DNA from: Ostreococcus mediterraneus
Lineage: Eukaryota; Chlorophyta; Mamiellophyceae; Mamiellales; Bathycoccaceae
Length of the DNA: 64,000 bases
Direction: 5' to 3'
Assembly: GCA_012295225.1 (NCBI GenBank)
Contig: WMKK01000006.1
Coordinates: 434,001-498,000 of the forward strand
A model generated the notes under the pieces. That model saw only the letters and a program-made list of their open reading frames with translations. It was not told where the DNA came from and ran no database searches. Of this stretch, positions 1 through 8,665 are shown in pieces. Both the position numbers and the translations under genes were made by a program. Within the stretch, counting starts at the first letter, position 1. The number at the start of each line of letters is the position of its first letter.

Positions 1-698
1 TTCCACCGGATCCTCGAGTTCAACCTCCTTGGCGACGGTCACGCCGTCGTTGACAATCTTCGGCGAACCGTACTTGGACTCAAGCACAACGTTACGACCC
101 TTCGGGCCGAGCGTTACACCAACTACAGACGCAAGCTTATCAACACCCTTTTGCATCTTCTTCAACGCCGCACCATCCTTGGCGTTGAAAAACAAATCCT
201 TCGCCGCGTTTTGAACGACGAGCGCCCCGCGCACATTTGTCTTTTTCACCGTCGCCGCAAACGTAGTTTTACCTGCTCGCGTCAAAATCGCAGACACGCG
301 CGTGAAACATCGTCAGTCACCGTACTCGTAACATTCATACTCATTTTCATCGCTCCTTCATCCCGCGCCCATCGCCCATCGCGTGTGCCAGGGCTTCAAA
401 CCTCGCGCCTCGCGTCCCGCGCGTCGCATAGGTCAAGAGAGATGAAGAACAATCCTTCCATGCGCCTTCCACGCACTAGTCCGCCACCACCCTTCACGCG
501 ACCGCACCAGCACCGCGCGCGATCGAGACGCAAACAAAGTACCCCTCTTCATTCCCATTCGCATCGACGCATCACACACTCACCGTGCGCAGAGTATTGG
601 CGTTTCGCCGAGAGCGCGGCAGCCGCAGCCGTCGCGCGAGGCGCCGTGCTGTGAGCGAGTACACACGCGACGCACGCGCACACCAGGTCAGTCACCAT
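1..698 (-). CDS. CPN60B: Chloroplast chaperonin 60 beta subunit, 5' part (partial, spliced)
   Basis: This is the N-terminal part of the plastid Cpn60 beta (RuBisCO-binding protein) that folds stromal proteins as part of the Cpn60/Cpn20 chaperonin. Bases 272 to 1 encode the start of the mature protein, with the near-invariant runs [20 protein letters not shown] and [18 protein letters not shown]; the ATP-binding TLGPKGRN segment is present. The gene continues past the left edge. An intron at 583-273 fits well: donor GTGAGT, a GTGACTGAC branch-like motif about 40 bases before the acceptor, and a reading phase that joins ...YSAHG to KTTFAAT. The upstream coding piece 648-584 is Ala-rich and fits a transit peptide. 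The true start is unsettled. An ATG at 698 is in frame with that piece, but a second branch-like motif at about 686-694 followed by an AG at 650-649 suggests another 5' exon further up. Confidence 0.85.
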
Positions 699-1329
699 CG
701 CGCGTAATCGAACGACGCGACACACACAAAATCCCAAGCATCGTTCGCGCCACCCATCGACACCGCGCGTCGACCGCATCGATCGACGCCTCGGCCGTCA
801 GCATCCTCGCGGCGCCGTGCCCGGCGAACCATCCATCCATCCATCGCGTGGCCATCGTGCGCGTGTCGCCGCGAGCGCGACCGCGCGTCGTGCCGTCACG
901 CGCGTCACGCGCAATCATCGCATGATAATCAACGCATATCACACCCACCTCGTGTTCGCGTACATCGTTGTCGCGACGTGCGTCGTCGAAAAGTGTCGCG
1001 ACGAACCCTTCTCTCGCACAGGTTTTGCCCTGCGGCGGCCGCGAGGCCCCCTCCGCTGTTGAAGCTGATTTGGAATACTCCTAGGCGCGATGTGTGTGAT
1101 TATAGTGGGTAAGGGCGTGCATATGGTGATTTATGTATGTGCGTGATGTAGTTAGAGGTGTGGATTGTGGTAAAGTATGGGGATGTGGATGGATGTGTTT
1201 AGGTTTACACCATCGCGAATGTCGCTCTAGAACATACATAGAGATATTTATAATATACTACGATATGCATACTATAGGAATAGAAGACCTAATATTCGTA
1301 TGATGGCGCGTGATGGCCCCTGTGGGCCA
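699..1329. other. Intergenic stretch, probable 5' end of CPN60B and 3' flank of CFAP52
   Basis: About 630 bases lie between the supported part of CPN60B and the end of the CFAP52-like gene. The CPN60B first exon and promoter probably lie in the left half. A short ATCC tetranucleotide run is at about 828-844. From about 1085 to 1260 the plus strand is unusually G- and T-rich with few cytosines, unlike the GC-balanced neighbours. I could not support a separate gene here. Confidence 0.4.
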
Positions 1330-3531
1330 TCACCGGGTGGTGTTTTCGATGATGTTTTCGATGGTTGCGTCGTCATCGATGGTGGTTTCGCCCGTGAGCA
1401 CGCGTCTGACGTGCGTTTCTTTCTCGCGTTCGAGCGCGGCGAATGCAGCGCGTGGGTTACGCCAGATGAAGATGGCGCCGTCGGCGGCGGCGGTGACGAC
1501 GACGTCGGCTCTGGGCGCAAACGCGCACGCGGTGATTGGAGCGGCGTGGGATACCGCGCCCACGTGCGTGAGCTCACCGGATTCGTAATCGAATATGCGA
1601 AGGTGTCGGTCGAGGCCGGCGACTGCGATGGAGGCGCCGTCGGGGGTGGAGATGTCTAAGGATGATAATTCGGCTTCGGTTGGCGCGTCGATGACGCGGA
1701 TAATCGACGCGTCCTCTGGATCCCACCACGTGATTTTATGATCTGTGCCTGTGGTGACGATTTGAGTTCCTTCTGGATGTGCGCGTAGTGTTTTGAAGTA
1801 TGTCGAGCCGAAGAAAGAGACTTTTCGTACGCGGCGTGCGACATCCCAAACGACGCAGGAACCGTCGTCACTCGCCGTCACCGCCACTGAGTCCTGACGC
1901 AAGGTGATGATTGCATTCACCATCGAGCGGTGTTCTTTCATCGATGCTTCCAATGTTATGATATCATTTCTCACGTTCCACACTCGCACGTTGCCTTCCG
2001 AACCGCCGGTGATGATGGTTGCGAAGTCGCGCGTGCCGTGTATCGCGGTGACCGCGTCGTGCGCGTTCGACGCCATAAACACGAGTTCGCCGCTTTCGCT
2101 ATTATGCGCGCGAATCGCGCCGTCGTCCCATCCACTGAGTAGCAATTGACCATCATTCACGTAGCTCAAGCATAAGCACGTGATGGTTGACGGTTTGATG
2201 ACAATGCGGGATAGCTCTTTCGCCGCGTCTGCGTGCCAAATGCGAATCTCCGCGCCGGCGCTCGTCGCAAAGTGTTGTGAATTTTGCGCTGGAAACGCAA
2301 TAGACGTGATTGGATTCGCGTGTGCGGAATCTAAGCACGTGTCAAATGGTTTCACGAGCAACAACGCCTCCTTGCTCAACGGATGCTTCGCGCAATATTC
2401 CAAATGGTGTAATTCCCCAGTCTTTGTACCGCAGTACACGTCAAACGTTTCTGAGCCATCGCGATAATTATCAATCTGAGCAGTCCCGGACATTAGAGAT
2501 TTAAGAGCTTCGTGTAAATACCTTCGCTTTGCATAATCCGACTTGCAATCTATAGGGTAATCCAGTCCTGGTGTGTTCGATTGTGGACATTGAGCGACGG
2601 AGATGCTCGTCACGGCTCCGCCATTGAGCACTTTGCACGACTCGAATTTCAACACGCATGAATCGGGCTTTCGAGAAAATAAAGATATGCTGCCGTCGCC
2701 TCCGCCAGCGAGGAGTCCATTTTTGACCATATGAAGTGTCGTGACACCTCGAGAAATATGCTTTTTAAGAGTAAATGTCTCTTTGATGGCGCGAGATTTA
2801 ACAGAGACGCAAAGCACGTCGGCGCTTGTCGTGCCAAGATAGGCAAATTCATCTCGTTCATCGATCGCAATTGACAGAATTTCGCGCTTCAACATACCTA
2901 ACACCACTGGTTCAAAACTCAGTCTCTTGGCTTTTGCATCATATTCCCACGTACTAACCGCGAGTTCTCCCGCGGTGAGGAAAGCGTTATTGGAATGGTG
3001 AAGAAATTCCACGACGTGTACTTGACCATCTGCTGGTGCAGGAGATCCGCAGAGCGCACTGCCACTATTGACGTTCCACATGACAACACGTCTATCAGAT
3101 TCACCACCGATAGATGCTAAACGAGACTCATCAAAACTGAACGCCAAAGCCACGACCTGGCCGGTGTGTAGGGCCAAGCGTTTGACCAACGCATACGACG
3201 AGCCATTCTCGATGGCTTCCCAAATGATTATATCCGCCCCGCCGCCCGAGACGCACTCCCCAGATGCAATGAAGCGCCCAGTTACTGATACAGCCAATGC
3301 CGTGACATTGCCGACGTGTCCGTAAAGGAAGGTAGCGGGGGGTAATTTATGACTCTCTTGAGCAGAGGCGTCTTCATTCGCGCAAGCTTTCCGGACGGGC
3401 AGCGGCGACACAACTACTGTGGAGCCAAGCGGGTACACGCGACGCGCTCCATCCGGATGCAGGTGGAAACCATTTTTCACCGATCCAGCAAAGCCGATGA
3501 CAGCCTTGAGCGGAAGCTGGGGGAGCGCCAT
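1330..3531 (-). CDS. CFAP52: CFAP52/WDR16-like WD40-repeat protein
   Basis: A 733-residue WD40 protein closely resembling cilia- and flagella-associated protein 52 (WDR16, Chlamydomonas FAP52), which in flagellates is an inner-junction protein of axonemal doublet microtubules. Family-specific text is present: AVIGFAGSV near the N-terminus with YPLGSTVVV about 25 residues later, FAYLGTTSADVL, FATSAGAEIRIWH, LSGWDDGAIRAHNSESGEL, TGGSEGNVRVW, and a final block with TTGTDHKITWWD and GELTHVGAVSH. The repeats form two propellers over nearly the full length. Compared with animal CFAP52 (about 620 residues) it has an insertion mid-protein and a charged C-terminal tail of about 35 residues. The start at 3531 has a good context (AACATGGCG); the frame is open slightly further up but with no ATG. 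It is odd in a genus described as lacking flagella. A divergent WD40 paralogue with another job cannot be excluded. Confidence 0.85.
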   Translation of the reverse strand: MALPQLPLKAVIGFAGSVKNGFHLHPDGARRVYPLGSTVVVSPLPVRKACANEDASAQESHKLPPATFLYGHVGNVTALAVSVTGRFIASGECVSGGGADIIIWEAIENGSSYALVKRLALHTGQVVALAFSFDESRLASIGGESDRRVVMWNVNSGSALCGSPAPADGQVHVVEFLHHSNNAFLTAGELAVSTWEYDAKAKRLSFEPVVLGMLKREILSIAIDERDEFAYLGTTSADVLCVSVKSRAIKETFTLKKHISRGVTTLHMVKNGLLAGGGDGSISLFSRKPDSCVLKFESCKVLNGGAVTSISVAQCPQSNTPGLDYPIDCKSDYAKRRYLHEALKSLMSGTAQIDNYRDGSETFDVYCGTKTGELHHLEYCAKHPLSKEALLLVKPFDTCLDSAHANPITSIAFPAQNSQHFATSAGAEIRIWHADAAKELSRIVIKPSTITCLCLSYVNDGQLLLSGWDDGAIRAHNSESGELVFMASNAHDAVTAIHGTRDFATIITGGSEGNVRVWNVRNDIITLEASMKEHRSMVNAIITLRQDSVAVTASDDGSCVVWDVARRVRKVSFFGSTYFKTLRAHPEGTQIVTTGTDHKITWWDPEDASIIRVIDAPTEAELSSLDISTPDGASIAVAGLDRHLRIFDYESGELTHVGAVSHAAPITACAFAPRADVVVTAAADGAIFIWRNPRAAFAALEREKETHVRRVLTGETTIDDDATIENIIENTTR

Positions 3532-3630
3532 GTTGTGCAGTATTCGCTTCAACTTAGACTATTTTTAGAGAACCCGGAAAATGAATTTTCAACAATTGAC
3601 TAGTATGTAGACAGATTCGTTTAGAAACGA

Positions 3631-6600
3631 TTAAGCGGCAGTTTCGACAAACTTGCCGTCACGAATGTCGTGGCGATGGACTATTTCTTCGGTAAACGGA
3701 GACGTGGCATCCAACAGTGTCGCAGCAGCGTAAGCGATGCGCACCGCGGAAACGTTATCTGTGGACAACGACGCGATCCACTGCGGACGTTGAAGCGAAC
3801 CCTTCCAGACAGAAATGTCCGTTAGTTCTTCAGCAGCGTTTTCGTCGTTGTTCCAGCTTTCGTCAACAATAGCGTTATCGTCCTCTTCTTCTTCTTCTTC
3901 ATCGCTATCCACTTGCTGGCGACGGCGTTCCTCCACAGCTTCTTGAATGACTTGAGCGGGTAATAGAGCAGCCAATTTACGGCGAGCGAGCTTCCAGGAG
4001 GCCATATCTTTACCAGTGTGCTTCAACACGAGTGCTTCGAGAGTCGCTTTTGAAAGCTCGTCCGGAGCCTGCGGTTGTTTCGCGCGTTCGATCTTTTCCA
4101 CTTCTGCCGCAATTCTAAACTCATCAACCTGACAGAGGTAATACTTCTCCTCAAGTTGCAAAAGCGACTCAGCCATGAATGTCGTATCGACGTTCTTGAG
4201 CTTGTTGCGGAACGTGCGCCAGTCAGGGGTGGTTTGAATTCCAATTCTTTCAGCGTTGATGCACATGGTGTCCATACATTTTCTGGCGAAAGTAAGCACT
4301 GCACCCTCATCGCACGACAGAAATGCCGCTGGACGCGTTGCAACGTACGCCTCCATCGAAGGCGCGCTACGCGCCATAGCCGAACGGCGTGGTCGACCAT
4401 CGAGAGCAGCAGCTAATTGCCGATCTCGATCTTCTTGAGTCTCGCTGAGAGCCTTGAATGCATCAGCAATCGTCACCTTGCGCTTCTCGAGTTGTTGCAA
4501 CAAAGCGCGTTCGCGCACTCCCTTTGGACACAGAGCCTTGACAAGTGCATCCACAGCTTGCTGAGTGTTATAGATTCCCCATTCACCAGAAAACGATTGC
4601 ACGTACACCGCATCTTGACGTCCACCGAATCCCCACCAGTATGTGGCAAGATGACGGTCCATGCCGAGCGGACGGCAGCGAACTTGGCATTGCGCATCCT
4701 CGGCGGCGCGCTTGATCTCTCGTTGCCTCGCACGTGATTCGTCGATTTCAAGACGGCGTCGCGCCGCTTCTTCTACAGCCTCAATTTTGCGCTTGCCTTC
4801 GTTTTCCTCACGAGCTTTCGCGCGTTCAATCTTCGCGCGCTCTTGTTCGTACTCGTTTCGCTCTGCATTGAGCACTGCTTGCGCCCTGGCAACTTCATTT
4901 TTCCATGCCATCAATGCGTGACGGTCTTCAGGGTGGCCAGTGTACGTTTTGAGGTGATCAGGAAGTTCAAACTTACGTTCTTCTTCGTCTGCTTCTTCTT
5001 CCTTTTTCGTCTCCTCATCCGTATCCATCTTGACCTCATCTTTTGATGCGCCACCCTCTGTCGGTGCTTCAGTAGCTGCTTTGGCAGCTTCTGCTTCAGC
5101 CTTCGCCTTGCGCTTTTCTTCAGCCAAACGCTCTCGTTCGATTCGCCGCTCCTCTTTCTCAGCTTTCTCGACGATGCGTCTATTTGCAGCAGCCTTCAGC
5201 CGAGCTTCGTGCCGTTCAGTTCTAAACACGTCTGCTTGCTGCATCCGCGCGCTGATAATGCCTCGGCATACATCTCCCTCGAGAGCGGTGTCCGCTAGAG
5301 CACGAAGCAAAACAAGATGTTCTTCTTTGCTAAGAGTAACCCAAGCAACCTTACCCAACTTTTCTGCAACATCATACGCGCCTTTACCGTGCGTCTTTTC
5401 GCCTCCATGTAAAATCAACGTGCGAGCCACTTCGGGCCAGTTCAAGTTGTTCACAATGCGGTTCAATCGTGCCACAAGTCGACCAGGACCACTCGCGGCC
5501 GGCGTCAACGCTTCGTAAAGAAGGCTCAAGTATAACTCAGCGAGAGTCGAGCGCGCTTTCGTATTGTTTTCAAACAAATCATTCACGGCATCCGCGTTAT
5601 TCAAACCGGGAGGCGCTTCGAGACCTTCTGCAAATGTGCTCAAAAACTCAGCAATGGACGCTTCTTCGGCAAGAATTTGGCCATTCGGTAAGCTCACGGG
5701 TTTTGGAATCGTGTGATAGAGGAAGTCGAATGGTACACCGGCCTCTTTCGCCTCTTCAGCGAGTTCGGTAGCCAACATATCGTCATCAATAGGATAACGC
5801 GCCTCCTTCTCCTTCCGAACCTTTTCAGCCGCTTTGAGCGCGTCTTTTTCTTGCTTTTCACGCTCACGCATCGCGGCTTTCTCAGCCTTTTCTTGCTCTT
5901 TCAAACGATTCTTCTCACTCATGATGCGCGCGCGTTCTGCCTCGCGCTCACCCTTAGCCATGAGTTTGAGTTTCTCTCGTTCAATTTGATTTTCAAGCGA
6001 CACCAACTTTTGCCCAAACAATTCGGTGAGTTGCGCATCCATCGCGTTAATCTTTTCGTCAAGGTCTTCAATGACGGCATCATCCGTCGCCGCAGCCTTA
6101 TCTTTCATCAATTGCACGCGTTGTTTGGTGATTTCATTGATTTCCTCGGCGCGCTCGACGTTTCCGGTTGCTTGTTCCGCCGCAGATTGAGCCTTTCGTA
6201 CATTTATCGTCAACGTTTCGCGCATCTTGTTCATTTTGTTCATGGCTTCACGAATCTCCTTCTTACGCATCACCACGTACGCATGTCGCTCCTTCTTGAT
6301 TTCTGCCTTGGCATCTTCCACAGACTTTTTCCACGTCATCAAACCTTTGCGGTCTTCCTTGGCGCCGTCAAACTCCAAGAATTTCTTTGCCAGTCGATCT
6401 TGCGGTGCGTCGGGTTCGCACAAAATATCCTCGTTTGACTTGTTTTGCAAGTGCGGAGCTGCAAGTTCCATCGGTGGATTGGTTTCAAACTCCTCGAGCG
6501 CTCGAGTGCACTTTTCTAGTTGCGCCGCGGCTCTCTCTGACGTTTGCTTTGACTTTTTCAAATCCGCCGAACAACTCTTGAGCTTATCCGTCCAAGCCGC

Positions 6601-7311
6601 TAAAGACGCACGTTGATCGGGATCAAGCGCTTCTAACATTGCACTAACACTCGGTTTTTTCGCAGCCTTCCGAACGCGGGGTTCTTTATCATCTTCAGCC
6701 TTACGCTTGACGCCACTCGGCAACCCGACGTGCGCGCGCAACGCCCACTTATTTCGCGTCCCAGGCACGCGCACAAAGCACGGATCATGCGACAATCCGG
6801 ATGCTAAAACAGTCTTATTCTTCCCAACATTCTTCCCCGCCGCCTCACCGCGCGCGTACAACTCCGCAGCATCCAGCATTTCCGGCCACGCCTCCTCCAA
6901 CATTTGAAACACTTCGTGCTTCAACGTCCCGACTTTGAACCTCTTGCGGTCCGCGTCAATCGAAAACTTGCTCGGATCCACCGCCGGTGCGTCATTCGCC
7001 ACCTTAGACGCCACGCTCGCACTTCTATCCCGCATTCCAACGCGTCGTCGACGCGCAGGTTGAAAATCCTCATCCCCAGAACTCGCGTCCTCGTCGTCTT
7101 CGCCATCCTCATCCTCGGACCCGGCGTCCTCAGACCCCATCAACCTCTCGTCCTCCTCGCCATCCTCCTCACCGCTCGCGCCATCGCCCGCGCCTCGCGC
7201 GCGCCCACGCGACGATCGACCACCACGCACATCCATCATCCCCCCCGACCCGTCGTCCGACGCCCCCGTCGCCGCGCGCGCGCCGATCGCGCGCTTCTTC
7301 ATCTTGAACAT
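3631..7311 (-). CDS. DDT/WHIM-domain chromatin-remodelling accessory protein
   Basis: A 1226-residue nuclear protein of the ISWI-partner type (ACF1/BAZ or plant RLT/DDR relatives), expected to tether an ISWI ATPase to nucleosomes. Visible in order: an acidic, basic-patched N-terminus (1-120); a HARE-HTH-like winged helix (about 126-196, from KVGTLKHEVFQML to NKWALRAHVG); long charged coiled coil (about 250-505); a DDT domain (about 507-620, FDFLYHTIPKPVSL); WHIM1 (NWPEVARTLIL); a second coiled coil; WHIM2 with RCRPLGMDRHLATYWWGF; and an acidic tail. No homeodomain, PHD finger or bromodomain is visible. Two segments resemble each other, DRKGLMTWKKSVEDAKAEI and DRHALMAWKNEVARAQAVL, suggesting an internal duplication. 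The frame stays open upstream to 7608, but the ATG at 7311 (MFKMKKR) begins the lysine-rich, protein-like part and leaves room for a promoter. Confidence 0.8.
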   Translation of the reverse strand: MFKMKKRAIGARAATGASDDGSGGMMDVRGGRSSRGRARGAGDGASGEEDGEEDERLMGSEDAGSEDEDGEDDEDASSGDEDFQPARRRRVGMRDRSASVASKVANDAPAVDPSKFSIDADRKRFKVGTLKHEVFQMLEEAWPEMLDAAELYARGEAAGKNVGKNKTVLASGLSHDPCFVRVPGTRNKWALRAHVGLPSGVKRKAEDDKEPRVRKAAKKPSVSAMLEALDPDQRASLAAWTDKLKSCSADLKKSKQTSERAAAQLEKCTRALEEFETNPPMELAAPHLQNKSNEDILCEPDAPQDRLAKKFLEFDGAKEDRKGLMTWKKSVEDAKAEIKKERHAYVVMRKKEIREAMNKMNKMRETLTINVRKAQSAAEQATGNVERAEEINEITKQRVQLMKDKAAATDDAVIEDLDEKINAMDAQLTELFGQKLVSLENQIEREKLKLMAKGEREAERARIMSEKNRLKEQEKAEKAAMREREKQEKDALKAAEKVRKEKEARYPIDDDMLATELAEEAKEAGVPFDFLYHTIPKPVSLPNGQILAEEASIAEFLSTFAEGLEAPPGLNNADAVNDLFENNTKARSTLAELYLSLLYEALTPAASGPGRLVARLNRIVNNLNWPEVARTLILHGGEKTHGKGAYDVAEKLGKVAWVTLSKEEHLVLLRALADTALEGDVCRGIISARMQQADVFRTERHEARLKAAANRRIVEKAEKEERRIERERLAEEKRKAKAEAEAAKAATEAPTEGGASKDEVKMDTDEETKKEEEADEEERKFELPDHLKTYTGHPEDRHALMAWKNEVARAQAVLNAERNEYEQERAKIERAKAREENEGKRKIEAVEEAARRRLEIDESRARQREIKRAAEDAQCQVRCRPLGMDRHLATYWWGFGGRQDAVYVQSFSGEWGIYNTQQAVDALVKALCPKGVRERALLQQLEKRKVTIADAFKALSETQEDRDRQLAAALDGRPRRSAMARSAPSMEAYVATRPAAFLSCDEGAVLTFARKCMDTMCINAERIGIQTTPDWRTFRNKLKNVDTTFMAESLLQLEEKYYLCQVDEFRIAAEVEKIERAKQPQAPDELSKATLEALVLKHTGKDMASWKLARRKLAALLPAQVIQEAVEERRRQQVDSDEEEEEEDDNAIVDESWNNDENAAEELTDISVWKGSLQRPQWIASLSTDNVSAVRIAYAAATLLDATSPFTEEIVHRHDIRDGKFVETAA

Positions 7312-7810
7312 CGCTCGCGCGCGCGTTCGGTCGTGCTCTATCTCACCCGCGTGTACGGTCGCGACGCGCACGCGACGCGTGCGGTGCTCGGTGCGGTCTT
7401 CCACGACGACGACGGCGGCGACGGCGGCGACGGCGTCGACCGCGCGCGCGTCTGTGCGAGCGACGACGACGAGCGCATCGCATCGCGTCGCATCCGCGGG
7501 CGACCTCGATCGGACATTCGGCGCCTCCCGCGCGCGGTCGCGCGTCACGGTCACGTCTGCGACGCACACGGGGCGAAACCTCGTTCGTATACGAGGAGGT
7601 GTCATCATACCCCACGCGAATGAAAACTACGCACAATGGTGGAGGGTATGATGAGTCGTGTATGGACCGAGTGTCCGAACTAAAATTTAGGGGGTGGATG
7701 AGGTTAGGGTTTATGGAAAGCGATGCGATGGACGACGATGGGATCGCGCGGTGACGCGCGCGCGACATTCGCCGCCGCGCCCGAGCCGCCCCGCACCGTC
7801 GCACGACACG
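7312..7810. promoter_or_regulatory. Divergent promoter region, DDT/WHIM gene and PsbP-like gene
   Basis: About 500 bases separate the two divergent starts. The left part (to 7608) stays open in frame with the DDT/WHIM gene, so an N-terminal extension is possible, but its Arg/Ala/Val-rich translation looks like GC-driven chance. GACGGCGGC-type short repeats occur at about 7400-7440. No clear TATA element was seen. Confidence 0.35.
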
Positions 7811-8515
7811 ATGTTTGCCACCACCGCCGTGCGTTCGTTCACCATCGCCCGCGCGCCGCGCGCGACGACGACGTCGCGCCGGTCGTCCACGACGACCGCG
7901 CGCGCGCGAAAGCACCCCGTGACGTCGACGACCCCAGACGCGTCGTGGGATACGGTTGCGTTCGCGCCGACGCGCCGCGACGCGTTGGTCGGGTTCGCCG
8001 CGCTCGTCGCGAGCGCGCGTGCGTTGGACATGGACGCTCCGGCGTTGGCGATTTCCGGCATGAACGTCGTCAAGGACACGCGCGAGGGGTATCAATTCTT
8101 GTACCCCGTCGGGTGGCAGGAGATTCAAGTCGACGGGCAGGCGGCGGTGTATAAGGATATCATCGAACCGCTCGAGAGCGCGGCGTTGAATGTGTACCCG
8201 ACGCAACGGGAGAGCGTGGCGGATATTGGAACGGCGGAGGAGGTGGCGAATACGCTTGTGGGTAAGGCGTTGACCGCGCCGGGGGCGCAAGCCAAGGTGT
8301 TGAAGGCGAGCGAACGCAAGGACGACGCGGGACACTTGTATTACGCGTTTGAGTTTGTGACAAAGACAAAGTCGTATGAGAGACATGCGTTGACGGTTGT
8401 GACGATTACGCAAGGGAAGTTTTATACGTTAACGACGGGCTCGAGTGAAAAGCGATGGGGGAAGATTAAGGATCGCTTGCAAGCCACGGTGGATAGCTTC
8501 CAGGTTTACTACTAA
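7811..8515 (+). CDS. PsbP-like thylakoid lumen protein
   Basis: A 234-residue protein of the PsbP/PsbP-like family, extrinsic lumenal proteins that act in photosystem II assembly, repair or stability. The first 60 or so residues are rich in Arg, Ser, Thr and Ala as in a transit peptide. A twin-arginine motif follows (TRRDALVGFAALVASARALD), which predicts Tat transport into the lumen. The mature part has the PsbP fold pattern: GYQFLYPVGWQEIQVDG, VYKDIIEPLESAALNVYP, TQGKFYTLTTGSSEKRWGK and the end VDSFQVYY. This is nearer to PPL1-type proteins than to canonical PsbP, but assigning the subgroup needs a tree. The ATG at 7811 is the first that gives a transit peptide; the frame is open to 7694 without need. 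Convergent with the next gene (150 bases). Confidence 0.85.
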   Translation: MFATTAVRSFTIARAPRATTTSRRSSTTTARARKHPVTSTTPDASWDTVAFAPTRRDALVGFAALVASARALDMDAPALAISGMNVVKDTREGYQFLYPVGWQEIQVDGQAAVYKDIIEPLESAALNVYPTQRESVADIGTAEEVANTLVGKALTAPGAQAKVLKASERKDDAGHLYYAFEFVTKTKSYERHALTVVTITQGKFYTLTTGSSEKRWGKIKDRLQATVDSFQVYY

Positions 8516-8665
8516 AAGAGCGCGCGGCGAATCGGGTTGTAATAGCAGCGCGCGCGTAGAAGGCGGTGGCGACGGCGAAGGAAATATATTTGTTCAATAA
8601 CATAAGAGCTCTTGAGCGCTAAGTAAAAATACTAAAATATTTGTGCGTCGCGTCGGGCGCGTGCT

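Noticed and set aside
7343-8413. A 356-codon minus-strand frame opposite the PsbP-like gene
   Set aside because: Arg/His-rich shadow of a clear gene on the other strand; high GC keeps such frames open in this genome.
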